Shown piece after piece: positions 34,521 through 45,825 of a stretch of 64,000 bases of DNA. The position numbers and the translations under genes are program-made. Location of the stretch: assembly GCA_910589415.1 (NCBI GenBank), contig OU342630.1:88532186-88596185 (forward strand). The letters are read 5' to 3'. The notes under the pieces are model-generated. The model saw only the letters and a list, made by a program, of their open reading frames with translations, was not told the origin of the DNA and did no database searches. The DNA is from Malachius bipustulatus (Eukaryota > Arthropoda > Insecta > Coleoptera > Melyridae). Position 1 is the stretch's first letter. Each line of letters begins with the position of its first letter.

Positions 34521-37500
34521 TTACTGGTTAGGTAACGGGCAAAGTTTGACCAGAGGTCGTTTACAAAGACCTCTGGTCGTACGAACCGAGGCAACCCTGG
34601 CGACACCATCCGCACCAGGGTGCAGAGAAACAATTCTTCCTAGAGCCCATTTCAAAGGAGACAACAATTCATCCTTTATCAACACCAACGAACCGATATC
34701 CGTTGACTCAAACAAATGGGTTTTCGACCATTTACTCCTCTGGTGGAAATTATGAAGATATTCAGCCCTCCAACGTGTCCAAAAATCACGTTGCATCCGT
34801 TGCACCAATTGCCAACGAGAAAGACGAGAAATCTTCAGATGTGACAAGTTCACATCCGGCACCGACGACAGAGGTTCCAAGGTCAGAAAATGACCAGGGG
34901 TCAACGCGGATAGATCGTTGGGGTCGCTACTAATGGGGCAAAGGGGGCGCGAATTCAAGACGGCCTCGATCTGAACGATGAAGGTGTTCAGCTCCTCATA
35001 AGTCAAAATTTGACCACCAATAACACGGGCCATGTGTGTTTTGACGGACTTAACACCGCTCTCCCACAGTCCACCGAAGTGTGGAGCTGAGGGTGGATTG
35101 AAGTGCCATCGAATACCTTCCCCTTCTGCGGCGATTTTCAAATTTGAGTTGAGCTCCTTGTTAGCTCCGACGAAATTGGTTCCACAGTCACTGTAGATGT
35201 CACTACAGCGACCGCGGCGAGCGACAAACCTCCTAAGAGCTGCTAGGAAAGTCTCTGACGATAAATCAGAAGCGATTTCGAGATGAATCGCGCGAGTCGC
35301 GAAACATACGAACAAACATAAATAGGCTTTAGAAGTTTTGACACCCCTATACCTCGACAAGACAATAGGAAAGGGTCCCCCATAATCGACCCCGACACAA
35401 CTAAAAGGCTTCAATTGGGAGACACGAGCGACAGGTAAATTCCCCATGGGAGGCTCCAACGAGAGGGGACGAGTGCGAAAGCAACGATTGCATTTCGACA
35501 AATAACTACGAATGACCCTACGAGCAGACAGGATCCAAAAATTTTGTTGAAGGAGATAATGAGTAGTGTTCACTCCTGGGTGCAAATTACCTCGATGTAT
35601 CTGATCAATCAAAAGTTCAACCAACCTATGCCTTCCTGGCAACAATGCGGGATATTTAGCGTCGAATGCTAAACCCGAATGCAACAGTCGACCCCCGACT
35701 CGCAAAATACCGAAATCATCAATAAAGGGCGACAATGACTGCAAGTACTTGGCACATGGTTTACCAGAGCGAATTTTCTCCAATTCCGAAGAGAAGACCG
35801 AAGATTGAACAATTCTAACAATGTGCATGAGAGCAGCATGCAACTCAGAGACACTCAATGCACCAGTGGTCCTATTGACAGCACGACAATTGTTAGTGAA
35901 ACGAAAACAACGAGCGATAATACCCTGAATTTTCCTCAAAGAAGAAAATCTTTTCAACAAAACATCGACATCCGAAATCTCTATCGTAGCGAACAAAACA
36001 ATATTCCTTTTCTCCAGTTCAACATCAGAAGTGGGAGCAATGGGAAAGAGTGCTGGCCAAGATTCCAGCGGCAATCTGAGGAATTCAGGCCCCGCCCACC
36101 ATGCGGAAGCCCCGACTAACTCCTCTGGTAACAAGCCCCGAGACGCGACGTCCGAGAGAATGCTACTCTTAGTACAAGGTGAATCTATAGACTTAACCGC
36201 GAACGAAAATGAATCAGTAGCCGAGTGCCACTGAAGACCGAGAATTTTCCCGGAAAAGTCCGATTCCGAATCAAAGTTGGATGACTGCTGTTGACGATGT
36301 TCAACAGGCAGATCCTGAAGCAATTGTGGATTATTAGCAGACCATTTCCGCAACTCAAATTGTCCCAATTGCAATAGCGAAATGAGCTGATTTCTCAACT
36401 CCAAGGTTTCCTCGATTTGATTTGCCCCAATGGCAAGATCATCGACATAAAGCCCGAGACGAATGGCTTTCGAAGTGAGAGGAAACTTCTTTGAATTTTC
36501 TTGACCTAGTTGTAACAAGAACCTAACGACACGAATTTTCGACGATACTGGGGCGAGTGAAGACACATCAGAAGACATCGAAACTCCAGGGTCTTTAAAA
36601 ACGCAATGATGCGGAATGTAATAAGAGTTTGCAGATTCCGACTCCAATGGCACCAACGACATGTGCCCAGCCTCCAAATAATCTTTCATAAACTCTACAT
36701 ACATGTCTCTAATGTGAGGCAACCTCGACAATCGTCTCTCCAAAGCGAGCAAACGACGATCTGCGACATTCAACGAATCATTAAAGATAGGCAACTCTTT
36801 GCTATCCTTAAATGGCAACAATACCCCAAAACGACCTGATTCTTCTCGATAATGAGACTCAACGAACAACGACTCAGCCTCTTGTTCCTCATTAGAGCAA
36901 ACCTCAACTGAAGGCACCTCCTCAACTCTCCAAAATGCCTTAAGAGTCTCTTCAAGGGTCGAATCTACCGACGCAAAACAAGCTTGAACCTCGCCCGCAA
37001 CCTTCGACGAAATGGTTCCCAAAAGAACCCAACCAAACGTCGTGTTCATTGCGGCTGGACAGTTATCACTGCCCGACAAATAACCACCATGAACAATATT
37101 GGGAAAGATGTCAGCTCCTAGCAAAACATCGACAGAACCAGGCGTGTACCAATTAGGATCCGCTAACTTCAAATTATCAAGCGCCTTCGATGGCGAAATG
37201 TCAACACTGGGAAGTTTTCCACAAATATTGGGCAAGACCAAAGTACTTACTTTAAAAGTAGGTGATGGTACCCCAACGGGACGAATAATGCAATCAGATG
37301 ATCCCTGGGCCGATCCCAAGGTCACGTGACCCAAACAAGAAATAGGAGTTGATGATCGATTCAAGTGCAAGCCCAAACGCTTGCGGCACCGATCAGTAAT
37401 AAAAGACGACTGACTGCCAGAGTCAATTAAAGAACGAACCACTTGATAGTTGCCCCACTTGTCTTGAACTTCAATACATGCGGTTGCTAAAAGAACCGTA

Positions 37501-38924
37501 GTATTGCTACGAGAACGAGAACGAACATCCTGAAAGGATGGGAGAGAAGACATGGCAACCGTGGATGCGACTGGAGGCGGCTCAACTCGATGAGAAGCTG
37601 CTCCATCCGAATTACTAAGTTTAACGAAATGTAATAAAGAGTGGTGCCGACCTGCACACTCCTTACACGAATGAGAAGAGGGGCACTGCTTCACCAAGTG
37701 TGAAGGGCCAAAACAATTTAGGCACAAGCGCGCTGCCTTCACAGCCTCAAAACGCTTGCGCGGGTCCAACTTCAAAAAAGAACGACAATTCGAGATCGGG
37801 TGTTCTCCATTACAATGGAAGCACGACTGCTTCGATGAAGACGCACTCGACGTTGACAAAAATGCATGTGAATTCCTCGATTCCACTTTTCCACCAGACT
37901 TGACGCTACTCCGCTTACCAACGACTGCAGACGGAGATAGGTCATTCCCCAAAGATGATTCTAATGCACGACACTGTGACGACAAAAACTTGTGCAAATC
38001 CTGATATGATGGAAACTCTTCAGATGCAAATTGGAGTTCGAAACGCTTTCGAGTAGCGTTATCCAATTTCTGTAGCAACCAGTTGAACAAAGTGAAATCC
38101 CAGAGAGAGACGCCTGAGACCTGACCCAAAGCTGTAATATTTTCTGAAAAGGTATTCAACAATTCACGAAGCGATTGTGAGGAATCAGAATCCGTTATTT
38201 TGGGAGCATTACAAATCGCCTGCCAATAACACGTCGCAAGTACTCGCTCATTCTGATACCTTTGGACAAGAGTATCGAAAGCTATCACATAATTGTCATC
38301 TGTCAGTGGTAAATGTTTGACAAGGGTAAGAGGTTCCTTTGACAAAGTCGAAACTAAATACTGGAACTTCTCAATTGGAGCTAACGAATCATTCGAATGA
38401 ATCAAAGTCCTAAACAAATCATAATAAACCGACCACATCCTCAACGAACCATCAAAAGTAGGTATACCGATACGAGGCAATTTCACATGTGAACTTGCAG
38501 AGGGGGGTAGCGCGGGAGCACCAGACTGTCGACTATTTAACGATTCACTCGAACCATGACGTGATTTCACCACCGTATCCTGAGTCGATTCCAACGACAA
38601 TTGAACCGCTCTAATCTGAAAATAAACCGAATCAACTTCGATAAGTAGTCCCGAGTATGATTTCCAAATCTCCGATGACACATCTACGACCAAAGCACTC
38701 TTATCTGCTGACTCAACCGTAATCAGGATATTTCTATCAACCTCCTGCACCTGATTGTACAAATCTGAAGCGCTGTCGCATGCAGCCAGGACAATAAAAC
38801 GCGACTTTTCATCAATGGGTGCTGAAACTACTGTCAGAATCGAGTTCAAACGAGTCAAAAACTTCGAAACAGAAGCGTTTGCTCCGACCAAAGTGTTGGA
38901 CATTTTGCTAAAGAGTATCAACAA
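34521..38924 (-). CDS. BEL/Pao Gag-Pol polyprotein lacking most of RT and RNase H
   Basis: A 1467-codon open frame; the ATG at residue 8 (MSNTLVGANAS) may be the real start. Gag: residues about 1-430, with three zinc-knuckle-like motifs at 368 (CFHCNGEHPISNC), 401 (CLNCFGPSHLVKQC) and 420 (CKECAGRHHSLLH). Protease: LIDSGSQSSF at 499. Reverse transcriptase begins normally (YYIPHHCVFK, 768) but jumps from about 777-800 to YVDD at 826, so palm motifs A and B are gone. SILSDVA (921) then jumps to LLPEELVGASAWWAGPEFLR, which removes the connection and RNase H. Integrase is full: HHCC region about 1110-1150, and D1180, D1246 and E1288 of the DDE triad. Both deletions keep the frame. Replication would need RT supplied by another BEL element. 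Confidence 0.95.
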   Translation of the reverse strand: MLILFSKMSNTLVGANASVSKFLTRLNSILTVVSAPIDEKSRFIVLAACDSASDLYNQVQEVDRNILITVESADKSALVVDVSSEIWKSYSGLLIEVDSVYFQIRAVQLSLESTQDTVVKSRHGSSESLNSRQSGAPALPPSASSHVKLPRIGIPTFDGSLRMWSVYYDLFRTLIHSNDSLAPIEKFQYLVSTLSKEPLTLVKHLPLTDDNYVIAFDTLVQRYQNERVLATCYWQAICNAPKITDSDSSQSLRELLNTFSENITALGQVSGVSLWDFTLFNWLLQKLDNATRKRFELQFASEEFPSYQDLHKFLSSQCRALESSLGNDLSPSAVVGKRSSVKSGGKVESRNSHAFLSTSSASSSKQSCFHCNGEHPISNCRSFLKLDPRKRFEAVKAARLCLNCFGPSHLVKQCPSSHSCKECAGRHHSLLHFVKLSNSDGAASHRVEPPPVASTVAMSSLPSFQDVRSRSRSNTTVLLATACIEVQDKWGNYQVVRSLIDSGSQSSFITDRCRKRLGLHLNRSSTPISCLGHVTLGSAQGSSDCIIRPVGVPSPTFKVSTLVLPNICGKLPSVDISPSKALDNLKLADPNWYTPGSVDVLLGADIFPNIVHGGYLSGSDNCPAAMNTTFGWVLLGTISSKVAGEVQACFASVDSTLEETLKAFWRVEEVPSVEVCSNEEQEAESLFVESHYREESGRFGVLLPFKDSKELPIFNDSLNVADRRLLALERRLSRLPHIRDMYVEFMKDYLEAGHMSLVPLESESANSYYIPHHCVFKDPGVSMSSDVSSLAPVSSKIRVVRFLLQLGQENSKKFPLTSKAIRLGLYVDDLAIGANQIEETLELRNQLISLLQLGQFELRKWSANNPQLLQDLPVEHRQQQSSNFDSESDFSGKILGLQWHSATDSFSFAVKSIDSPCTKSSILSDVASRGLLPEELVGASAWWAGPEFLRLPLESWPALFPIAPTSDVELEKRNIVLFATIEISDVDVLLKRFSSLRKIQGIIARCFRFTNNCRAVNRTTGALSVSELHAALMHIVRIVQSSVFSSELEKIRSGKPCAKYLQSLSPFIDDFGILRVGGRLLHSGLAFDAKYPALLPGRHRLVELLIDQIHRGNLHPGVNTTHYLLQQNFWILSARRVIRSYLSKCNRCFRTRPLSLEPPMGNLPVARVSQLKPFSCVGVDYGGPFPIVLSRYRGVKTSKAYLCLFVCFATRAIHLEIASDLSSETFLAALRRFVARRGRCSDIYSDCGTNFVGANKELNSNLKIAAEGEGIRWHFNPPSAPHFGGLWESGVKSVKTHMARVIGGQILTYEELNTFIVQIEAVLNSRPLCPISSDPNDLSALTPGHFLTLEPLSSVPDVNLSHLKISRLSRWQLVQRMQRDFWTRWRAEYLHNFHQRSKWSKTHLFESTDIGSLVLIKDELLSPLKWALGRIVSLHPGADGVARVASVRTTRGLCKRPLVKLCPLPNQ

Positions 38925-38939
38925 AACACTAAAGCAATA

Positions 38940-39362
38940 AACGAATAAGGGTTATTTTTTACACCTGTAAAAAATACAACGACAACGAAATACGAACAAT
39001 AACTAAAAATAAGTACCTAACCAAGTGAAGGTTACTTATTTAAAAACGAGTTGAAAATAAATTGACTTTGAAATTCACCAAAAAACAATACTTGAGATAC
39101 CGAGTGTACCCAGTAGGTATACCGTGAATACAAAAATCAATATTTTCCCTGTAACAACGAAAAAGGGTTATTCGTTAAAAACCTGTAAAAATACAACAAC
39201 AACGAACGATGAGCAATACCAAAAATAAGTACCTAACCAAGTGAAAGTTACTTATTTAAAATCGAGTTGGAAATAAATTATTGAATTCGAATTCACCAAA
39301 AACAATACTTAAGATACCGAGTGTACCCAGTATACCGTGAATACAAAATCAATATTCTGCCC
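38940..39362. repeat. tandem duplication in the BEL leader
   Basis: Two units of about 210 bp (38940-39158 and 39159-39362) share AATAAGTACCTAACCAAGTG, GATACCGAGTGTACCCAGTA and ATACCGTGAATACAAAA. They lie between the 5' LTR and the start codon. The units differ by small indels. Confidence 0.9.
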
Positions 39363-39624
39363 TGCGAATTCAGAGAGAAAATATTCCAACTATTTTACAG
39401 AGGTTTTTTAAAAACGAACACCTGCAAACGAACGAAGAAGTGGAGTGAGGTGAGAATGGAGTAAAATTAGTGGAATGGGTGAAAATGCCGTCTGGCGTCC
39501 TTTGGATCGACTATTTCGAATCCTTTGACCTACAAACAGGCTACCTTAACACAGTGAGTGAGAAACTAATTTCAAACAAATGATGCAACCAATTAATGAA
39601 CTATATTTCCACGAGCTTTCCTAT

Positions 39625-39642
39625 CCGACTACGGAGGGACCA
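39625..39642 (-). other. primer-binding-site candidate
   Basis: The minus strand reads TGGTCCCTCCGTAGTCGG starting 6 nt after the 5' LTR. The initial TGG would pair with a tRNA 3' CCA. The tRNA could not be named. Confidence 0.65.
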
Positions 39643-39648
39643 AAAAAA

Positions 39649-40215
39649 TGTTAACTCCGCGTCAAAGAGCAACACGAAATATTAACGACGCGATTCGATC
39701 CTGAAAGGGGCTAAATTAATGCGGCTCGATGCCGCGATGGTAATGACAAATCGCCACGGTGACAGGATCAAAATTTAGGGAAGGACCAGGCTATAATTGC
39801 CAATGATTGACAGGAACACAATTAATTAATAATTATCGAAATTACTGACCTTGTGTCTTGTCCGACTAAAGGGGCACTTGTTTTAATTTGCGAGATGTTG
39901 TAACTATTATTATTGTTCACTTGCTCCACTATGTAGGTACCCACGATTGTTCCACTACTTTATACCGCTTCCTTATTTCATTAAAGAACTAGGTATCCCG
40001 TTTCCGTAACACCAGCATCGACGAATCTGGTACGAACGGCACTCTTGGTCGAGCTCTCTCCTCTCTCGATGTTAAACCTCGACTCTCCTCTCTATGTGTG
40101 GTCCTGTCCGGTCAGGTGTCCTTTTCCTTCGTCCCGATGTGTAAAGGGATAGGAAGGGGTAGGAAACGGTGGTGTCTTAGAGAATACGAATCGATTATTC
40201 ACCAAGGACGTAACA
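39649..40215 (-). repeat. 5' LTR of the BEL/Pao element
   Basis: Same 567 bp as 33811-34377, with no difference noticed. It should contain the element's promoter, being upstream of Gag on the minus strand. CTCTCC-rich and GGGATAGGAAGGGG stretches are the only notable composition features. Confidence 0.97.
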
Positions 40216-41242
40216 GACTACGTCAGTGACAAGTGCCTATCCCTCGACAGGGGTGGCGAGCACTGGTGCTCGTTAGGGCTCGCTAACTTGAAAGTTGAAA
40301 GCTTACTTGCTTTTGTTGTCCAGCAGTTACACGAAAAAATATAATGGACAGACATTTTGTATATGTATACGTCCTCTATTATTGTATAGCCTTGATACTA
40401 CTTCTTGTGAAAAAATATATCGTCCATGTCATTTGCAAGAAAATACATTTTCCTTTTTTTTTCTCACCCTGTACAAAAAAATTGGATTTTCTCAACTCGA
40501 ACTGTATTTTTATAACAAGCAAACGAAATTATAAAGAATGCACTTCCGTGGCCACACACTGTATTATCCCTGACTTGAGCACGCATTCCATGTTTCTGTA
40601 ATAAAAAGTGACAAGTTAACAAAAAGTTCTTGCACTTACAATTCCACACTCTATATCAACAATTTAGTGTGACCGGTGACACGTGTTTTTGTGAAGTGAA
40701 CGTTGTTCCATTCGAGATGGCTGATATATGCGATATAATTTTTTTTCGTTCAGCTTTTTAACAATCAAAGGGAAAAAAAAATTAAACTTATATTTTTTTA
40801 ATTACGTAGCCCATTTTTATAATTACGTATTTCATTGTAGCAACTGTTAATATTCAATGTTGTCAGGTATCGAAAACGAAAACACAATATTTTAGTCCCC
40901 ATCACTATACAAATTCATGCAGCCGCATTTATATGCACCCTCTCCCTAGCGTACACTCCCATGTCAAATTCGTGGTTGTACCTTGTGTTGAAGTAAAATT
41001 AAATGCATCGTAATGCTATAGCGATTAATACTGTGGCGCTTATTGTAACAAAATGAAGGAAAAAAATTAAGGGAATTTATTATTTATTATTAGGAGCGCC
41101 TAACTGAATCTTATTGGTTTACGCACCATGCAACATCCTCAACGTTATCAAAAATAAACGGTATCAAACGATGTCAAAACGTTTGTCTAAATAAAGATCT
41201 CTCTAGGAGACTTTTAGTTTTTGAGATATTTTGATTTGTATA
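40216..41242. other. no gene recognised
   Basis: Short GC-rich start (GACTACGTCAGTGACAAG) and then AT-rich DNA. About 41160-41240 holds, inverted, part of the interspersed repeat seen at 23030 and 45826. Confidence 0.45.
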
Positions 41243-42210
41243 CAGGGTGTCCGGTAAGTACCTCCTAATCTCTCGGGAGCATACAGGGGAGGTCAAAAAA
41301 AACCTAGTCTGTCATAAAAAATTTTTCGTAAAGTGTCCCCAAACGGAGATATGGAGCCCTAAAAGGGTGCCCCGCAATTTACTTTTTTGGCTCTAACTTT
41401 TGAACCGACCTGTATATTTTGATGAAATTTTTATTTTTTTATAGAGGCTATAAAGACTCATCAAGCCATATCAGAGTAGATGTTTGACGTACTCAAGGAA
41501 GTCAGGAACGGTTTTACCACCACACTCATTGTGTCAAAGTTTTGACAGGTGTCATTTTACAGAGCTGAAAACTTATTTTTTAAATACGCTGGTCATTCAT
41601 CTTCACAAAAAGTACTCTTAATTTATTTCGATAAAACTAACGGTTCTCAAGATAAATCGACTTTTATGCGAATTTTACCAAGTTCCGTCAATAGCAATCC
41701 ATTATGTAGGTAGGTTTATCAACAAGAACCTGATTTTTACCTGTTTGTGTTTAGCATTAGTAACTTTTTAGTGTTTCGCATTCCTAAAAACCGATTTATC
41801 TCGAAAACCGTCAGTTTTACCGAAATAAATTAAGAGCACCTTTTTTAAAGATGAAGTATTATAGACTATTCAAAAAAATAGTTTTTAGCTCTGTAAAGTG
41901 ACACCTGTCAAAATTTTGACTCGACGAGTATGATAGTAAGTCCGTTCTTGACTTCCCTGACGACGGCAAACATCGACTTTAATATGGCCTGATGGCTCTT
42001 TGTGGCCTCTATAAAGTATTTAAATTTCATCCAATTATACAGGTCGGTTCAAAAGTTAGAGCCAACAAAGTAAATTGCGGGGCACCCTTTTAGGGCTCCA
42101 TATCTCCGTTTGGGGACACTTTAGGAAAAATTTTTTTATGACAGACTAGGTTTTTTTTGACCGCCCCTGTATGCTCCCGAGAGATTAGGAGGTACTTACC
42201 GGACACCCTG
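41243..42210. mobile_element. 968-bp foldback element, CAGGGTG type, well preserved
   Basis: TA-CAGGGTGTCCGGTAAGTACC faces GGTACTTACCGGACACCCTG-TA. The arms pair over several hundred bases: AATCTCTCGGGAGCATACAG, GGAGATATGGAGCCCTAAAA, TGACACCTGTCAAAA and a GATAAATCG block recur inverted. The centre lies near 41720. No transposase. Confidence 0.9.
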
Positions 42211-43950
42211 TATACATTGAACAATCAGCAGATCTTTACAATGAATGCTCAAAATAATTTTAATTTTTGTTAATACAATAAGCAATCGTTCTCTTCAAAA
42301 AATTACAAAATATACAAAATTTCAAAATAAATTTAGAATGTCTATTTATCTTTTTATAAAAGCATTTGCTTAGGCAGTCTATAGTGAAAACCCCATAAAA
42401 AACCTTGACACACTATTCTATTTATATTGGTTTTAGATTTTGTAACTAATCTGTTGCATCTGGTGTAAGGCAATGCATATTGTATGTTGTGGAAACCATC
42501 AACAAATTTAGTTGGTGGCCACAGTGGGGAAAAGATCTCAAGATTTTGTTGCCAAAATGGATTTCGAAATTTCAGTCTTGTCGTAGGAGGATTCTGAAGA
42601 TCTTGCCAGATTGGAAATTCGGGTGGTGTATTTCTCGAATTTTTGCTTAGCCGCCGTTTGTCCTCTGATTCTTGGTGGTATAATGTTTGAAATTACCGGC
42701 AGCAAAGGTGTTGGAGTTGACTTAATTCAGCCGCTAATAACTCGCATGGTGATGTGTTTAATTCAGAATCAATTTTATGGCCAGGAGCGCTATTCATCCA
42801 GATTGGGAAATAATTTTCTGCCGTAGAATATACAAGCGAAATGCCTGCAACTCTGACAGCCAGTTTTATAAATACCTTTTCTTAACATTTTTGTAATCCC
42901 CTTCATGCCAAGAGTCATACATTTTCCACCTAGAGTCGATATCTTTTATAGAAACGGCCCCGAAATTTGACCCGTTATCTTAATGAGCCTTTATAATACC
43001 CACTGTTAATGTATCTGCGTGAAATTCCCAATCTGAACAAAATTTTGTTTCCGGTTTTTTAGTTTCTTGCGAAATTTTTGAATATGGGACTTGTAGGTAT
43101 AACGAAATAGTTTCAATAGGTAACAAAGTTTCTCCAAGGTATTATACTGGATTGAAATTGTGTTTCAAAACTACATTGTTCTGTAGTTTTCGATGTTTCT
43201 CGTGGTTGTTCAGATGGAAACACGGTATTTCGGTTTTGTTGGGATTGAGGCAAAGACAGTAGTCTACCATGATTTGGATGTATTCCTTTAATACATTTTC
43301 TATTTCATCAAAACGTTTACGTTGATAGGAAAGAGCTAAATCATCAACATTTATGAATTTTCTTCAAAAGTCTCTGGTAAAGTCACTGGTATATAAGTTA
43401 AACAATAATAGCGCTAGTACTGATCCTTGAGAAAGTCCATTATTCAGGACTTTACTGCTTTTTTCATTAACGAAAACTCTAAATTTCCGGTTTGATATCA
43501 TAAATTCTCAATTAAGGTGACAACTTTTCTGCAATTAATGGTTGTGTATACCTAATTTGTGAAGAAGGCCATATTTCCAAACGTAGATCAATATCAATAT
43601 CCATTTAAGGCAATTCCTGCTTTCAGTTGTTTTTGAAAACCTGTTTCGATGTAAGTAGTTTCTGGAGCAATTTCTGTTTGAACGAAAACCAGCTTAGCTT
43701 ATTCTGGGCGAAGCATACCATTTCTCAAAGGAGAAATTTTGTTGTAAATAATCCTCTCTATGATCTTATCACTACACTTAGCAATAGTGTTGGTCTGAAG
43801 TGATTTGGATTATTTTCTGTTTTCCTGGTATTAAGATAGCAATAACTTTTCACTGTTTAAACTCGTCAGTTATGGTATAGGTATAACTTCCCGGACGTCA
43901 TTGAAGAAGGAAAGTAACGAATTATTTGCAAAATATACGATGTTTCAGAA
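42211..43950 (-). pseudogene. CR1/Jockey-like LINE reverse transcriptase, 3' half
   Basis: The minus strand has VFVNEKSSKVLNNGLSQGSV and LLLFNLYTSDF (palm motif B region), then FINVDDLALSYQ (the YADD site read as NVDD) and, later, FHLNNHEKHRKL and YLGETL. Near 42780-42610 come TMRVISG.IKSTPTPLLPVIS and IPPRIRGQ, the C-terminal region of this LINE type. Stops and frameshifts are frequent. The 3' end is near 42440 and the 5' part is lost or too decayed beyond about 43950. Confidence 0.7.
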
Positions 43951-44129
43951 ATTATCGGTAAACTCCCCCGAAGCCAGCTGATTTTTTGATTTTTTGATTG
44001 TCTGGATGTTTGTCAATGTTTACGATGTTCGACACTTTTGCTCGTATTCACAAAGCATTCTTGTCCTGTTATATCCCAAAATAATTAAATAAACGGTATG
44101 AAGATATACAGTTTTTTAGCATTAGAATG

Positions 44130-44190
44130 AGATGGAGATAATTGATTACGTAATTATTTAGGAAATTATCGTTTGTGAATACGGGCATTT
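44130..44190. repeat. half-copy of the hairpin repeat seen at 9316
   Basis: AATTGATTACGTAATTATTT and GTGAATACGGGCATTT match one arm of the 9316-9467 hairpin. A short piece of the other end (TCGTATTCACAAA) lies near 44041. Confidence 0.6.
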
Positions 44191-44339
44191 GACTAATAAT
44201 TGAGAAGCTATCGCATTTGGTGATGTTTTCGATGTGATCTTCTCTCGTTGATTGGCTGTTTCTAGTTTTCGTAATTAAAGTCCAACTACTACGACTGAAA
44301 TGAGTAGAATGCAAACTCTCCATCAGAGCTGGGCAGGGC

Positions 44340-45340
44340 TTGAGGACTTGTGACTTTAAATAGAGCTTTCAAGCCTTTTTAGGAATTTCAGTTCCATGGC
44401 TTGAAGCCCTTTTTAAACAGAAGGCTATAGTGGCTTTGGGCTTGAATTCCTTTATAAAAGTCTTTGGAATTGTGAATGCAAAGCAGAGATTCATTTCTTT
44501 TGAGGGCTTTCAAAGCTCTTGAGGAGAAATTTAAGCTCCTTCACATTCACAATTTCAAAGCTCTTTATTTTAGGAAGACAAAAGAAACACTTTAAAACAA
44601 AAGTATGTGAATATTCTTGCGAGTTGCAACTCGCAATTCTGATTCTGTTGATATAAAGCCTTCAAAGGAATTTAAGCTTTTTTGCATTCACAATTACAAA
44701 GCTATTTATTTTAGGAAGACAGATTAACACAATTGTGTGAACATTCTTGCGAGTTGCAAGTCGCAATTCGGATTCTGCTTCTATAAAGTCTTTAAAAGGA
44801 ATTTAAGCTTTTTTGCATCCAGAATTATAAAGCTCTTTAATTTAGGAAGACAGAGGAAACTCTTTAAAACACAAGTGTGTGAATATTCTTGCGAGTTGCA
44901 ACTCGCAATTCGGAACTGCTCCTGGGAAGACGGAAGAGGTGGGAGGTGTTGAATAAGGATGTGCGATTTAAATCTATTCTCAAAAGAATCGATCTTTTGC
45001 CCCCCGCTTTTTTGTTGAATTGATTTTCAGCGACAAGATATTTAGGAAAAAAAATAATAAAAGCTTTCAAGCTAGTTTCAAGATCTTGAAGCTTTTTTCA
45101 AGGGCTTGAAGCTTTTTTCAAGGACTTGAAGCTTTTATTCAAGGACTTGAAGCTCTTTTGCAGGATTTCCAGCCCCTATAGAGCTTCAAATCCTGTATAA
45201 AAGCAGGGCTTGTGGCTTTTGCCGCAATTCCTTTTCAAATGAATTCGGAATTTCAAAGCTCGTTATGTTTAAAAAGTAATGTGGCTTTGGGTTTCAAGCA
45301 TTGTGACTTCAAGCTCTTTTGTCGAGGGATCTGCCCAGCT
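44340..45340. repeat. complex tandem-repeat region rich in AAGCTT and CTTGAAG
   Basis: Two layers of repetition. Units of about 130-140 bp start GAAGACA at 44574, 44715 and 44846, each with TTCTTGCGAGTTGCAA and most with the perfect 16-bp palindrome GCGAGTTGCAACTCGC (44619-44634). At about 45070-45180 shorter units near 25 bp repeat CAAGG.CTTGAAGCTTTTTT. CTTGAAGCC-type words are scattered through the whole block. No coding capacity is supported. Confidence 0.8.
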
Positions 45341-45825
45341 ATGCTCTCCATTAACGTATTCCACTTATTATCGTTGCACCAATTAAATATTATAATATCA
45401 AACTTTCATTTTTATGAGATTGATTGTTTGAACATTGTTGGTTGATAAAAATATTTAGTTTCTTTAGACAGCTAGGGATGTAATTTTTCCGAAAACCTCT
45501 TCAAATAGCTTTCTTGCGGGTCCTTTTAAAACTCCTACAAACTTGTTGTAACTTGATGATTTCGTCCAGTTTGCCTTTTAAAAATTCCGCCTTGGTTTTG
45601 GTATTGATAATACCTACACATGGGGGATTTAAACACCAATATTTAGGATACTGGGACGATGTTGACGGACAATGTATGTGGAAAGCTTTTCAGCACTTTT
45701 CTGAAAGTTTGTGTAATGGTTTATAATCGTTTATACTTTAACACTCATAGACGCAACATACATAGTGAATTACTTGTCTTTTTAATTTTTGAGTTTTCTT
45801 ATGTAGGTAATCTCGATTATTAAAA
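45341..45825. other. no gene recognised
   Basis: AT-rich DNA with nothing that could be assigned. Confidence 0.4.

Larger units (their letters stand above)
33811..40215 (-). mobile_element. BEL/Pao LTR retrotransposon, complete but internally deleted
   Basis: Two 567-bp LTRs, TGTTAAC...GTAACA as read on the plus strand, bound the element, and the flanks carry GACTA at 33806-33810 and 40216-40220. A five-base duplication fits BEL/Pao. The single long frame is on the minus strand, so the right LTR is the 5' one. From there the order is primer-binding-site candidate, tandemly duplicated leader, Gag-protease-(damaged RT)-integrase, a CGAAA-rich stretch and the polypurine tract. The full length of 6405 bp is somewhat short for the family because part of pol is missing. 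Confidence 0.97.

Noticed and set aside
34260..34535. Plus-strand 91-codon frame across the left LTR end
   Set aside because: It runs through the LTR and the polypurine tract. LTR sequence is repeated at 40098 without a corresponding frame, so it is fortuitous.
34546..38004. Plus-strand open frames inside the BEL element
   Set aside because: They lie opposite the intact Gag-Pol frame and show no independent motif.
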